Shown here in pieces: positions 1-13,284 of a stretch of 64,000 bases of DNA. The stretch lies in NCBI GenBank assembly GCA_022747635.1, contig JAKTNV010000005.1, positions 38,092,336 to 38,156,335 of the forward strand, written 5' to 3'. The position numbers were made by a program, and so were the translations under genes. Within the stretch, counting starts at the first letter, position 1; the number at the start of each line of letters is the position of its first letter. The notes under the pieces were generated by a model. It searched no databases and was not told where the DNA came from. It saw nothing but the letters and a program-made list of their open reading frames with translations. This DNA comes from Hetaerina americana. Its lineage: Eukaryota > Arthropoda > Insecta > Odonata > Calopterygidae.

Positions 1-196
1 AGGGTTAAGCGTGATGCAGGATAAAGAGGCAGACATCGGAGGGATTCGATGTGGACAGGAAAAATGGATAAGGCAGGTTTTAAGAGGTTATAGACAGTTG
101 AAAGGCGAGAGAGAGTGTGTAAAATTGTTAGGCAACGCAAGGAAACGGGAGAAAAGGGAATGGTATTTTAGACAACATGAAGGGAGAAGGAGATAA
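1..196 (+). mobile_element. Possible RTE LINE 3'-coding fragment
   Basis: The reading GQEKWIRQVLRG resembles the RTE C-terminal stretch RQEKWMKGVLTG seen in the well-preserved copy at 26.4-29.4 kb, and the spacing to the following basic residues is similar. The match is short and the piece runs off the window edge, so this is tentative. Confidence 0.25.
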
Positions 197-3100
197 ACGT
201 GAGGAGTGGAAAAATAAAATAGGTTACACAAATCTACTCGTATGTTAGTGCTTCTAACTCTAAATCTACATTTACATCATTCAAGTCACAGGCATGTAGT
301 GCATTCTGTAGTGTCTGGAGTGCGTTCACAATCCGCGAAAAGACTCAGCCACGGGCAATACATGACAGTCTCGGATTTCAAAAAAAACCTCTGTCACATC
401 CTTTTGCAATACAATAGACCACGACGAAATAGCTGCTCATTCAAGCGTAATTCGAATTAATTCCAATACACTCCAGGCGATCGATTATAAGGAAATGCGG
501 GACATATAAGTTGTAGGAAAACATTTAATCCTATAATTTATTAAATATAATGTGTTGACAGCTTTGAATAACAGGGAATATTGATTAAAAAATTATTTTC
601 AAGCCTTCATTAAAGCAGTCGACATCGACAAATATTTATCCGCTCTCCTTTTCTCAAAACATTTTAAACGTAATAGTTAGCATTACTCATGTTGGCATTT
701 TTTTGAGTCACCTTGCCCGCAAAATTATAATAATACTCTAACAAACATCCATACATGCATATATCTTGGCGAAAATGCTCAGCACGGATTCATGAAACAT
801 TAAATTAAAATTTTCTGCCGATATATTGTGGGTGCCCATAGTTGATAAACACGCTAAAAACTTTCTGCGATATATAGGTTTATTAATAAATCGGTTTTCA
901 TCATGCGGTGGCATCATCAGGTTAAATCTATACATTGTGGGAAAGCAAAGTTTTAAGCTTATAATTTCTAAACAAAATGTTCCGGGGGGCCTCAAAGCAT
1001 ATACATCCGCATAAATATCTAAGTGATTTTTATCTCGTTGTCCTCACACTTTATGTGCTGTAAAAATAGGAGAAGAAAGGAGATGAAATATATAATAATA
1101 ATAAATATATCACACAAACCTCCAATGAAAACATATTTATGAATTGACGCACAAAGAAAGAAATGGAAATTTTTTGATTGACCAGATCGGGCAAACCATT
1201 CAAATGAATTTGTAATAATGAAGATAAGCGGAATTTCGAATAATTAATATGGAACATAGCACTCCTTATGACGTTCCACTTTAATTCGTTTATTTGACGA
1301 CCTTTCCTCTAGTCACGAAACGTTTCCGTCGAGCGAAGCTGGAAAACGTCACCTTAAAAAGTAAGAAAACCAGTGCTCACGGATAAAAGCACACACACTG
1401 AATACTCGTTTCGACGCAAAGGATAAATCACGTTCAGAGGCGTCGAAAACCTAAGGATAAATTTCATTAGAATAATTAATAAGATGGGGGAGAAAGCAAG
1501 ACTCCGCAGAGATGATACCACGAATCCGACGAAACGAGCGATTTAGCAGCTTTTGAGGCAGAGACGGGAGGGTGGGAGATAATGGATTACGGTGGAGTTC
1601 TAAATCCCATGGTTAATAGGCGAGCGTGAAAAGAGATTTGAAAACGTGAGACGGAGATGCGAATGGGGGAGAAAAAGAAAAGCAGGACGCCGAAAGGGAT
1701 ATAAAGGGCAAACGTTTTTAACGGGAGACGGCACGGGGGACCACCTGGGAAAGGAAAGAGTGGGTACACCGGGAGATAAAAGGAATGAAAGCTACATAAA
1801 TAATGCATTTTCGCCCTCCGTCAATCGCCCAACTTCTCTTTTAAGTTCTCGGATGGGTGCCTCATTATCCTCGCGTTCTGCTTCGTAAAATATTGGCTTT
1901 ATGGAAGGGATCTTGAGAAAACTCTTAAAGCCAACAAACGCTTCAAGCCGGTCAAGCGATTGATCGATTCCTATATTATTCCTATACTTTATGAGCTCAC
2001 CCGGTGGTCATTCCTCCCCCCCCCTCTTCATAATAAAGCAGTGCAAGCACTCCTGAATAGCGATTTAAAGCAGTGAGACAAACTAATCCGACTTAATAAC
2101 CGAAACTCACGCCAGGCACTGGTGGCGCACTTGTCTGGGCAATTCCTCGGCGTAAGCGTCGTATTTTGCATAACATTTGAAGGTAATACACGTTCAACCC
2201 GTATGTGAATCCCAATGATTACATAAAATAACCATTAAGAGTGTCCAAAGTTATTGAAACAATTTCAGAAGTATAAAATAACGAAAAATGGACAGAGTTA
2301 GGTAAAAAACTATTTGTTGAAAAAAAAAGCATATCAATTTGCGGAAAATCAATCTGAGATCCCTTTCACATAAATGATGCACCTGATTTTTCAAATAGGG
2401 AAAATTGAGGATTAAATGCAGTCGTTCTACCTTATATATTTATACCAGTATTTCATTTATTTGTTATTGAAAATTTTTCAACTAAATTACAATTGAAAAT
2501 CCATGGGTTTATCTACTTATTAAAAAAATTAAATCATACAGGGAACATACCTATCTATCATCAGCGCCTCTCTTTTTGCACTATATTTGATTTCCTTCTT
2601 TACTAAGTCCGCGTTTCCTTAGAGAATGTACTAAAAATGTTATGTGGGTATTTTTTATAAATATCTATATGCATGGACTCGTGACACAACAGGTGTAAAA
2701 TGTAAACTCTGATAAAATTATGCCTCGTGATTATGAAAATCATTTTGTACTTCATTTCTGCAAGATAATCAATAGGCAATCAGATCCTCATGCCAATTGA
2801 AATAAATTCATATATTAATGTCCATGCAATGCTAATACCAATTATTTGACAAATAATTGAAGAGCACTTGCAAGTGAATTTTCATATTTCCTCGGCAAAA
2901 ATAATGTTGAGTTTTGGTTCCTCCCAATAAAATATTGAGAGATTAAACATTATGCAATTCCTTACCAGCTAAATGGTATAATCTCCTGATCAATTGATGC
3001 CATTATTGCCTTTGTATAGAGGATTATTCTATCGTTTGGAAATTGCTAACGTCTAGCTGGTCCACACAGGTCCAAGTTTTGTAAAGGTAACGTTTTCCAA

Positions 3101-4024
3101 TGCCATGAACATTTCCTTCTAATATCCTACTTTGCTTTTCTTAAATCTAAATTCTTTTCCTTTATCTTCTGCTCCCACCTCGGATAGTAAACTGCTCCTG
3201 CTCCAAAAGATGGAGTAGATTGAGTCATTCCTGGAAAAGGAGTTCTTAAAGAGAATGAAAGAACATATGGTATATAAAAAAGGCCTCCCGATTGGAAAAG
3301 TAAAGTCATCGGCATCGGTGAGAGGGTATTTTATTGCGGAGTTCCAAAAAATAAAACGAACGACGAAGAGGAAGCCAATGATCACTGAATGAATGATTAA
3401 GGAGTGGGCAACTTTATTGAGTCTTCTCGTCACGGGTCGACTATCACGGGTAGCTCGAACCTGTGGGCTTGGAATAATAAACGACACTGTGTAAACGTTT
3501 CACGGTCACCACGGAATTAAGACGAAGAAATAAAAAAGGAGGGAAATCTTTGGTGAATAAACTTAGCGCGATCCTCCGGATACTGACGTGAAAGACTTGA
3601 TCCTATCGTTTTAGCAACGAAAGGGTTTTTGACTAGCAAACCCTATATTTACGAGCCAAATAAATACTTAATGAACCCGTGATAGCCAACATGAAAGAAG
3701 TTCTATAAAGTTAGGTCCCATGTGCAATCACAGTTGGACGAGTATGATCAGGAAAGCATGCATGTGAAAGAGACTAGTAGATTGATGGAGGGAAAGTTTT
3801 CTCGGTTCTTTTTTAAGCAGATTTTTCCGGATTTTTGATCAACATTTTCGTCCAGACGGATTTTTATATATTTGCCTAAATTTCCGGATTCCTATATCAT
3901 ATGGAATATTGTTTGACGCAAGTACGACAAAAACAACTGAGTGGTGTCATACGGAACCTCTTTCAGAAGTTGGAAGACGATTCAACAGCTCAAATTTCCG
4001 TGTATGTATACATATGCAAATATA

Positions 4025-4066
<42 letters not shown>

Positions 4067-4584
4067 CATAGCCTTTCAATAGTCTATCTTATCAATATTT
4101 TGTATAGAGAGGAAATAATGAGTAGAGATCTGGAGTTTCTCTAGAAAAAATTTATAAATTACATGAATTCTATCATATCAAATAATTACTTAGAACTATC
4201 AGGGCTACGTTTTCGAGTAATTAAGCGCAGCATATGAAATCTTGGACTGGAGCTGGGTGTAAACCAAGCTGATGGAAAGTTGAGTTCAATTGACTTTATT
4301 TGGAATTTTTATCAATGGCCTAATCAAGAGGCAGACACCAGTATATTTTGAAGAAAAGTTTACCTTTTTTTAAATAACCTTTTCACCGTAATCACAAGAT
4401 ATTTACGTCTTTATACCTACAGATACTGTACTGCAATCAGGTTAGATTAAGTGCGAATGTAAAACCTAACCTAACCTTATTTAAATGTATGCTTCTCTAC
4501 TTTCAATAAAATTTTTTTGTTAATATTTTACCTTTTAAAAGTAATATTTCGGTTTTGAACATAAATATAACAAAGACCATACCT
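197..4584. other. No gene recognised
   Basis: AT-rich DNA with only short, compositionally ordinary open frames. A TA microsatellite lies at about 4027-4063. The 122-codon minus-strand frame at 3119-3487 has no recognisable domain. Confidence 0.6.
4027..4063. repeat. (TA)n microsatellite
   Basis: Uninterrupted TA dinucleotides directly visible. Confidence 0.95.
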
Positions 4585-5735
4585 CCCTTAAAGAAACCTA
4601 AAAAGGAGGAGAATACTAACACAATAGATGAAAAAATATGTCCAGGTTTTGTATCAGACTGAGAAGAATGGGAAGCTGAATGAAAACGTTTACAGAATTG
4701 GAAATATGCTTCAGTGGTTACATGTGTTAAAGGGGCTGATGATTTGAAACATCACATTGAAACAGCGAATCATTAGAAATCAACTTGAGGTCAGGTCTCT
4801 TAAGTGAGGTAAGTTAACAGATTTTTTGTTGAAGCCGTTGGTAAATCAGAATATGGATCTTTTTGCTATGCCTTTTTTCACTGTTAAACATCATAGCAGT
4901 TAAATACCAATGGATAGAACACATTTCCTGTTAATTTATGTATTTTTTTATTCTGAATTAGTAAAACGATATTCCTACGCCAGAACTATGACAGAAGTCA
5001 TTTATTTGTACTTGCAAAACACTATCTTAATGCTAATTTAAAACCTAAAAAGAAAATAAGATTTTATACTGTGGGTTCCCAACTGATGGAAGCTATCATG
5101 ACTCTGTAAAAATATTTCCGGCGATTATCCAGTATTTTGATATAAATGAAGAAGAGTGACAAATAAAATTGATTGAATTTCAGAAGATAACTAATGATAC
5201 TGCGGATGCCATTTCTATTTATGTCAGAGAAACTATTGCAAAACGTTTTGCATGAAAAATTCATTACTTTCCCTGAAGAAAATTGCAATGCAATGTTTAT
5301 GGAGCTGAGGTGACATGGAAAAGGGGGGAGGGACAGCCAAAGGATTGTCTTCGCAAAATTCAAGAAATTTTCGCCCAACAAGATTTGGAATGGACTGCCC
5401 TCCACATATTTTGAGCAATTGTCTTCCGAATGCAGCAGAACTTTGGGAAGTTGATGTGGCGGACAATGTTTTTGAATTTTACCAGCATTTTCATATTCAT
5501 ACAGTCCGGACTGAAGAGCTTAAAAAAGACTGTGAATTTACTGTGATTGAACATGGACACCTTTCTCACAGCAAGATGAGATGGCTTTAATCATTTTCAA
5601 ACATCTTAAGACTCACAGATATGTTTCCAGCTTCACAGACTACTATTCTCACCCAAGAAAAAGATGTCATTGTGAAGAAAATCATTTCTCAAGAAAAATA
5701 CGAATGTGCTAATTCTAAACATTATTAAATGTAGT
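4585..5735 (+). pseudogene. Decayed hAT-like transposase relic
   Basis: Fragments in several frames resemble hAT-superfamily transposase-derived proteins. Near 4700-4770 a BED-like finger reading ends in DDLKHHIETA. Near 5140-5280 lies a stretch with LIEFQKITN, HEKFITFPEENCNAMF and similar. At 5395-5425 is GMDCPPHILSNC, where the family has a Gly-Cys-x-x-His-x-Leu motif. At 5555-5590 is HSKMRWL, where the family has a Lys-Thr-Arg-Trp-Leu motif. Multiple stops and frameshifts separate these pieces, and the acidic D-N pair expected before CNxxF reads E-N here, so this copy cannot be active. I did not find terminal inverted repeats or an 8-bp target duplication, so the limits are those of the coding similarity. 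A domesticated hAT-derived gene is a remote alternative given the frame damage. Confidence 0.6.
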
Positions 5736-6959
5736 TTACATTTTATTATTTTCAAAGTCATTTTGTCCTTTTGCCTGCTCTTGTTTAATCAAAGATGAAC
5801 TTAGTGTCCTTTTTTTGCCCAATGCATGTAAATGTCCTCCTTTTACGAGGACAGAGGATGGTAAACCTCAAAAATAGTATTCAAGGATTGTCAACTGTTA
5901 GCATTTGCTGGAAACGAAAACTGAATCGTGGAAGAGGAAGGAAGTGCCTGCCAACTTGCTATCTAAGTGATATCATAAATAACCGAAATAGTTAATGAAG
6001 GGCAATCATCAGAATCATGACAATTTTTTGCATAAGAATATATCAACGGTGGGTGGTAGTCAGCTGAAGGAAACGGAGGCATACACAAGCTTAGAAATCA
6101 ATATCACAGTAAAGTTGAAATGACGAAGTTCACTGGCTCCATTAAGAACGGAGTTTATTGAGTAAAAACAGTTGTCAAATATTGAAAATCTTCTGCGTTA
6201 AAAACGTTTGTGCGGATTCTTGTACATATAAAGTTTCGAATTAAGCGCCGGTTAGTGTGGCATGGAGGTATAGAACACCACCAAATGTGAAAAGAGGTAA
6301 TTTGTTTGTAAATTAATTTTGAAGTAGAATGCCAATTTTAAAGTTAGTGAATAAAGAGCAATGAATAGGATAGGAGCGGTTAGTTAAAACAAAACAGGCT
6401 AAAAAAACATTAAGGGGTAGGAGAAACAACCTTGCGGGACGCTATTTAATAGTTAGAAGGCATATACTAACAGAGATAACGAATTCACGAGGCTTATTTA
6501 TCATAAATATTTCATTGGTGAAATACTCTCGCAATGTGATATCCGATTGGTGCCAACCGGATAAATAAAATGTATCTGTCCCTACTTTACACTTATCCGC
6601 TAGGTGAAATGTAAAGTAGGAACAGATAATTCGAGAACCGCAGGAGCCACAGGTGAGCTGGAAATGTGATGGCAATGGCTTGTTAACGGTTATACTATAA
6701 GACTCAGCGAAACTATATGGCAAATTACTTTTGGGAATGATGCGATGTTAGGATCGATAGATGAACAGAAATTGGGATGAATCAGCGTCATACTGAAATG
6801 AAAGAATGGATCAGATTGAATTCGTGTTGACATGATAGAAGAAAAGTTTGCAATGATCGAATTAGCAGGAAATCATACGGAGACAGTGATCGAGAAAGTG
6901 CGGATGCCAACATTCAGTGAAAAACAGGAAGACCCTGTTTACGTTTATCAACAACTGGA
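5736..6959. other. No gene recognised; two adjacent hairpins at 6541-6628
   Basis: AT-rich DNA. It contains an inverted repeat 6541-6550 / 6553-6562 and a second one 6573-6594 / 6607-6628, described under findings. Confidence 0.5.
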
Positions 6960-7612
6960 AGTCGCTTTAGGGAGGCCACATTTGGAATACGCCGCAGGTA
7001 TCTGGGATCCTTGTGACAAAGGCTTGATAAAAAACTTGAATAAAATTCAATAAAAATCCGCCAGATTCGTCAAAACTTGTTACGATGAGAAGAAGAGGGC
7101 GATTTCTTTCAAAGGAATCAGGCTGGGGGCCGCTTGAGATGCGAAGAGAACAAGCGAGACTTTTAGCGAGGCTACTTAGACGTCTAGCAGGATACACGAA
7201 TTCAACTACGACACATAGGGAATTATTATAGCGCCAAAATATTTAGGTAGGTTAGAATATAAATACAAGCTAAGGGAGATAAGATTCCAGTACAGATAGA
7301 TACTATTCGTTCTTTCCGTGTACAATTAGGTATCATAATAATAAGAAATTATACTCCTAATAGTAATAGCAAAGACATCCGAATTGCGAGCTAGTATGAG
7401 ATTAAACGCTGGGTAGACATCTAGTACAATCGTAGGTGGATGTTAAGATGTCAGTTACAACTATATGTATTTGCATGTGGATAAGATAAAATGGGCTTTG
7501 CATGAATATATACACGTAGGTCTTTGTAGGTTTAAAATGGCATGCTAATGTGAGTTTTGCATGTGGTTTTATTCTGTTTTACGGGTGGTGTCCTAACACC
7601 CCCCGCCACACG
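6960..7612 (+). mobile_element. CR1/jockey-like LINE, 3' end fragment
   Basis: The translation begins RPHLEYAAGIWDP, the conserved stretch after the reverse-transcriptase domain of CR1/jockey-type non-LTR retrotransposons. After one in-frame stop it continues KSARFVKTCYDEKKRAISFK and LGPLEMRREQARL. The 3' untranslated part runs on to a C-rich end near 7595-7612 (cacgcccttgcggcgg). The same 3' region recurs at 12.66-13.26 kb, which supports a repeat family. It is 5'-truncated and dead. Confidence 0.7.
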
Positions 7613-10600
7613 CCCTTGCGGCGGCCAAAATAACCTAACTGCTTGGCGCGACTGGAAAGCAATGATTCGAAGGAGAAAGGGAAGGTAGTAGAAGACATTT
7701 TAGGATGTGGAGACGAAACATCAACTGAGTAGCACTCGCAATGAGAAAAGTGTATTATTTCACCGAGAATAATCAGGCAAACACAATCTTCGAGCAGCTT
7801 CTATGCAGAAATAAACGATGGAAGATGCCGGGAAACAGATGACCAAAAGATGTCACATTCTAACATGCAGGCATTTACCATGGAAATTTCAATAAGATGA
7901 TCCGTACACGAATTCCTGTCAAGTCGAATTATTTCCCCGTGACTAATTTCCTCACGTTGGCGTTTTCAACACACCGACACCCGTGATATGTTCTTTGGTG
8001 ATTCCCCTCTTTTCGTTTTTAATCAATGCTACATACATATATGCTATATATGTTTTCAAGTAGAAAGACTAAGGTATGAAGACGAAATGAAAATAATGCA
8101 CAAATATAACTTAACGCTTAGAGCAATATATTTTCAACTGTTTAACGGAAAACAAAAAAAAAGTGTTTTCATTTTGTTACTGGACGAATTGTTTTCAGGT
8201 TTTACGCCGGCGTCATTGAAAATTCCCGTAGTCAAGGAGGAGGGAACTTTTTGCCAATATCAGACATACTTTCACTTTTGAGAAGTTGCATTGGATAACG
8301 CGTAGCTACGTTTTTAGTTGGAAACCGATAATCATTAGTCCCGTAATGCGCTTTGAATTCCCCTTATATTTGTATGATCAACATTAATTTATTTCTAAAG
8401 TCAAGGAACAGTTTCGGAGCGATCATGTGATTGCGAAGTGGTAATTGCGATTATGAATAGCGTAAAATCAGGTTTCCTTCCTATGTTCATCTACGAGCAT
8501 AACATCTCGTATCATTGTCACCCGATCTCCGGCTTTCCATGAATAGGAAAAACACATTTAATTAGAAAACTGTCTTCCAAAAATATGAATCCGTTGTGCA
8601 TTGATCAGAGGAGCAGTGTCAGTGGTAGCCGTCCAATACCGACAGCCATCTGTAAAACAGGGAGGAAAATTTGGACGGAGGAAAATTAGCATTTGCCCTA
8701 TCTTCTAAATCCAGGATGATAGCCAGGAGAAGGGAACATTTTGAGAAAGTAAACAGTCCCAGCAGCCATCATTCTCCTCGTAAGCTATCGAGAAAATCCA
8801 TGGCTTGTGACGGGCTCTTTTGGCGAACCTATTCCGAGCTAAAAGAGGACTACACGCAGTTCAGTTTTTACCTTGCTTCAGTTCCAATAAGAGAGAAAAC
8901 TGATTGTTGCCTTTTTTTTCTAAATTATAGATTGCCTTTGCTTTTTCAAAGGATTGAAAATATAATTTTCGTCTTAATAACAAATTTATTAAACTTTAAA
9001 TCCAGAATCAGCCAAAGGAAAAATTTACCTCAAAAAAGTGAAGCAAGACGGAAAACACAAATATCCACGGAACGAACAATCGATAAATAATAAATAAAGC
9101 TTTGAGGAAATAATCGAAAAGCTAGTACACCCGACTTCTTTGAAAATATTCAGACTTCATTTTCGCTGTTAACATCCAGCGCTGATGTAGCTTCTCCAAA
9201 TACAGATCTCATGGGGAAGAGGCTGTGTTAGAGCATAAATTACATCCAATCATTATGGAACATTTCATAAAAAGACTTTATGACCTCTTGTGGCCAGCAG
9301 TAAGTTTGAAAGAGATACGAAAAAGGGATGGGTCCGGGAGTTCGGAGAGAAACGGGGGCGTTAAAAATAAAACAGATGTGGAAGGATCGACTTCAGTCCA
9401 TTGGACGCCGGTTTTAAGGAGTGGCGACAACACATCCCTGAGGTAATTAAGTCCGTCAGGTGCCATTCTCTGAGGTGGGCCGTGGCCGTGGACGGAGGAA
9501 GAGGGCCGAGGAGGAAAAGCACGCCCCACCCCTTAGAGGAAACCTTAAAGCTTCTTCTCCCTCCTCTTCCTCCTCCGCATACCACGTTGCATCCGTCTCA
9601 AAGTTAGCCCCCTTTCCGCCCTCCTTTCCCCGGCCCGTCCCTCCTCCTCCGCCCATTCGACCCACACAAACTATTTATCTCGTCGCCCCACTCCGTTCGC
9701 TCATCCCTCGTCTTTCAGCCGAGCTTTTCCCCTTTCCTCGCCCCAATCTCGCTCTTCACCGTCCCGACCGATCAGACACTCATTCCAACCGATTTTTGTC
9801 CCTTCTATTATTTGGCTACGCGCGAGGATGTGGATTCTGTGAGGAAAAATGAGCTTCAATCGGAAAGGGAATGGATTAGTTTGCTTTTATTTTTTCCTGA
9901 GGAACTCAGTTAAGCGCAAATTCTTACTCTACATAGAGTTCTAAGGAAGGGTGAACAACTGGCCTTTCACTTAATTTGTGCATTTCCATTCTGAGATAAT
10001 ATTTCGGTCGTCTTACCGGCTTAAAAGTACTTTCACCGCGGGTGAAAAAATTAAATGCTGGTCACTTTTTGCAATACTGTCAGGAATTCTTTTATTCGTG
10101 TTTTATCGTGAAGTTAGGTTTTTGAATGGATACATTCCTATTCCTTAACTAGCATGACCTAACGTAACACCCAAGACCACAGTGAACCCTTCTTCCATCC
10201 GAATTCTTTCTAACTCAATTTCGCCCATCATTCCTACTACCCTTTTTCTCCGCATACCTCGCTTGGCGTCCTCCCTTTGTCCAGAGAATTTAACACTGTA
10301 TGTCCGAACAAAATGCCCTGCTCCAACTTTTTTGCTTCCTTTGGATTTCTCACGACAAGATCCTCTCCTCCCCTACCATGCCTATTACTTCGTTTGTTTT
10401 CCTTAACGTCTATTTTTAACTTTTTTCATTCTCCTCCATACCCACATCACAAAATCCCCAAAGCTTATCCTCCTAACTCATGGATCAGGTTTAGGCATTG
10501 CACAAGACTACACCTCACATCACAATTTTTCACTTATCTTTTCTTGACATATTTACTTGAGGTATTTGTCAACACCCTCCTTGTAAAAAAGCTTCTTTGC

Positions 10601-11178
10601 CCAGCACAATTCTTCTTTTTACAAAAAAAGGTGCAAAATAGTTTCAATTATTTATTTATCGTATGCATTTTATAGGCCGAACATTGATAATATTATGCGG
10701 ACTCTTCCAATACTTCACAGTTTTTGAGTCAAATAATCCATAAACATTCCGTTGAAACAAATATATTGAATTAGTCAGTAATCCAAGAAGGTGATATTCT
10801 AGATGAATGTCATTTTTAAAAACCTAAGGATATTTGTGTGATTGAACTTCATGCAATAATTTATGTTGGACAAGAATTGAGATCACCGTGAATTCACTCA
10901 AACCTAATTACTATTTCAAAACAAACCTAAAATAATTTGGTAAGAAGATTATGTACGCAGGAAATTGGAATGACTGTATGATAATCTTCATGCGAATCTG
11001 ATTTATTCGTTCTCTCAGTAAAAGAAATGCAATCAGGGAAATTAAACTATCTAGCACCTATTTGCCACAAATAGCTAAACGCTATATTCATAAGTATTTG
11101 CTATTCGTCTAATGACCTTACATCTATATCTATAGCAGCAGAGGAATAAGTAACATTATACTCTGTAAAAGTACACAC
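7613..11178. other. No gene recognised; pyrimidine-rich block 9510-9790
   Basis: The block around 9510-9790 is unusually rich in C and T on the plus strand and creates long overlapping open frames of low complexity (Pro/Ser/Phe-rich). A 139-codon frame at 8671-9090 has no recognisable domain. I see no splice-supported gene. Confidence 0.5.
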
Positions 11179-11179
11179 A

Positions 11180-11832
11180 AGCTAACATTTGGCACTACGT
11201 ATAGTAAACACTTTTTCAATTCCGCATGCTTCCTTCCTCCCATCATTCCGTCTAACATTCCTACCTTATTCCTCCCTCTACCTCACCTGCCTAATATCCT
11301 CTCCTCTATCCCAGTCCTTAACATTCCATCGCCAATCAAAATGCTCTACACATAAATTTCCTACATACTTTCGATTTCTTCTAACAATCATATCTTCTGC
11401 CCCACCACGTAAATGTCAACATATAACCAAAGGAGATGGTTGGACTTATGGCCTTTCCGTCCATATATCTTTTCCATCCTTCTCCAAACCCACCTCTCAA
11501 AAGTCTCCAATCTTCGTCAAACATCCTGTTTCAAAGACGTTGTTTCCGCGCCGTGTAAAACAATGCTCGGTACCAAAGATTCAAGGAGTATTTTCTGTGC
11601 ATCCTTACCAAACGTCCCTGTCATCAATTCCCACCTTCTGGTGAAATCTTCTTTCCCTAACTCAATTTTACTTCTTACATCCGTACTACCTTGAACATCC
11701 TGCCCCAAAACTGCCAAGATAGGTAAATTGTTCCCCCTACTCTAGTTTTTCCCTCCTATTTTAACGTTCAGCTTAGCGTTCATCTTTCTTGGAATAACAT
11801 TTGTTTACATTGATTCTCATCCCATAATATAA
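11180..11832 (-). mobile_element. RTE-A LINE, C-terminal coding and 3' part, degraded
   Basis: Minus-strand readings follow the C-terminal half of the RTE-A element at 26.4-29.4 kb, from the equivalent of its MRININ motif through FTRRWELMTGT and VLHGAETTSLKQD to near the end of the coding region. Frames are broken repeatedly. It abuts a plus-strand RTE-A copy at about 11840, giving head-to-head RTE pieces. Confidence 0.7.
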
Positions 11833-11849
11833 TAAAAATATTTTTCCAT

Positions 11850-12147
11850 GAGAAATGTGTTGTAGGAAATAGGATTGAATTGGAGGGATAGGAGATTTTC
11901 CGCAATCTGTACATGTCTCAGACTGCACAAGTTAGAGTGGCGGGTGGAGAGTAGGGATAGGGGTGAGATAGGGATGTCTATTATCACCTGTGCTTTCCAG
12001 TGTATATGTGTAGGAAATGCTTAAAGAGTTATGGAAATAACTGAAGATAGTAATTAAAGTCGGTGAACAGATCATAAAAGCTGTTAGATTTGTGGATGAT
12101 CAAGCTTCATTTAGCCAGTCAGCCAAGGGGTTGCAAGCATAAGGCAA
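11850..12147 (+). mobile_element. RTE-A LINE, reverse-transcriptase part, 5' segment of a split copy
   Basis: The plus strand matches the RTE-A region from the equivalent of KIGIYWRERR through the YMSQTAQVRV-like stretch (here CLRLHKLEWR in frame-damaged form) and DDQA to SAKGLQA. The next residues of the family (LLSELEIQCD) resume at about 13285, so this copy is split by the 12148-13284 insert. Confidence 0.7.
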
Positions 12148-13284
12148 ATTTTACGAACAAATAGATATTTTAAAAACGAATTACCACAGCTAAAGATAAA
12201 AACCCAGCCTGCCAATAAAAAGAGCACTTGGAAATATTTCTTATATACGTGAAGGAATGAAGACGTACATTCCTTTCATGCTTAAATACGAAAGTAAGGA
12301 ACGTAGATGTTACAATGGAGAAGTCAGATCGGCGTTAAGAAAGTAAAAAAGGATGCAATCAGATTTTTTTTAATTGAAGAGTAGTGGCGCAATACGTATG
12401 AATACATCACAAGAGAAACTAAAAGAATATCTTGGCCAAACAAAAACCATCATGCGCAAAGCCCTACACTCCTTCAAAACTAAAAAGATATGCGACCGTC
12501 TTGAGAAAAATCCAAAGTAATTCTGGTCTTACGTCAGAGAAATACAGGGTGAACGTCAAACTATACATTCTTTGAAGACAGAAAACGGTAAGCTTATTAT
12601 ATATAGCGCGAAAAAGGCAAATATTTTAAAGAAGTTTTCCAGAGCGTAATGCAATAGTGAAAGAGAGATGTTATTTCGCTTTCTGTAGGCCACATTTTAA
12701 ATACGCCGTAAGTATTTTGGATCCTTGGGTGAAAGCGTTGATAAAAGAATCAGATGAAGTTCAGCGAAAATCCGCCAGATTCCTCAAAAATTGTTACGAC
12801 AAGAACACGAGTGTGGCAGGCCTTAAATAGGCCAGGAACTGCTTGAGATGCGAAGAGAACATGCGAGACAGACTTTTAGCACTGTTCAGAGCACACGAGT
12901 TTAACTATGACTTAAAGGGAATTATTATTGCCCCAAACTATATTGGGTAGGTTATACCACAAAGATAAGGTAAGGGAGATTAAACCCAGGACAGATAGGT
13001 ATAAATAATTTACTGTTCGTTTGCTGTTCATGCCTGGTGTGTATACACCCCCTACCACACACCTTCCCGGGAATACGCAGGGTGTAATGTAGATGTAGAA
13101 ATATCCGTTCTTTCTTCGGGAAATCAGGAATCATAATAGTGAGAAATCAGAGTCATAATAGAATTAGTAAATACATTTGAATCAAAAGCGAGGACAAGAT
13201 TAAACGCTGCGAGGGCATGCGTTACATTCATAGATAACTTTGCCGCACGCCCTTGCAACGAATTGTGGAGTATTTTGTAGATGT
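12148..13284 (+). mobile_element. CR1-like LINE insert, internally deleted, nested in RTE-A
   Basis: Two parts are recognisable. At 12345-12620 is the linker between endonuclease and reverse transcriptase typical of CR1-type LINEs (KKICDRLEKNPK, stop, FWSYVREIQGE). At 12685-12860 is the post-RT stretch equivalent to RPHLEYA, followed by KSARFLKNCYDKN. The reverse-transcriptase core between them is missing. The 3' untranslated part matches the copy at 6960-7612 and ends near 13260. It sits exactly between two consecutive pieces of an RTE-A copy. A short shared 'cat' at the borders is all I see of a target duplication. Confidence 0.65.

Noticed and set aside
3119..3487. 122-codon minus-strand open frame
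   Set aside because: Ordinary AT-rich composition and no motif.
8671..9090. 139-codon plus-strand open frame
   Set aside because: No recognisable domain, homopolymer-driven Phe/Leu stretches, no splice or promoter support, and no repeat identity.
9456..9852. Overlapping Pro/Ser- and Gly-rich open frames on both strands
   Set aside because: Low-complexity pyrimidine-rich DNA lacks stop codons in several frames at once.
11180..12147. Twin-priming (5' inversion) of one RTE copy at about 11840
   Set aside because: The plus-strand piece continues at 13285 into its own C-terminal half, so two opposed copies with a nested insert explain it better.
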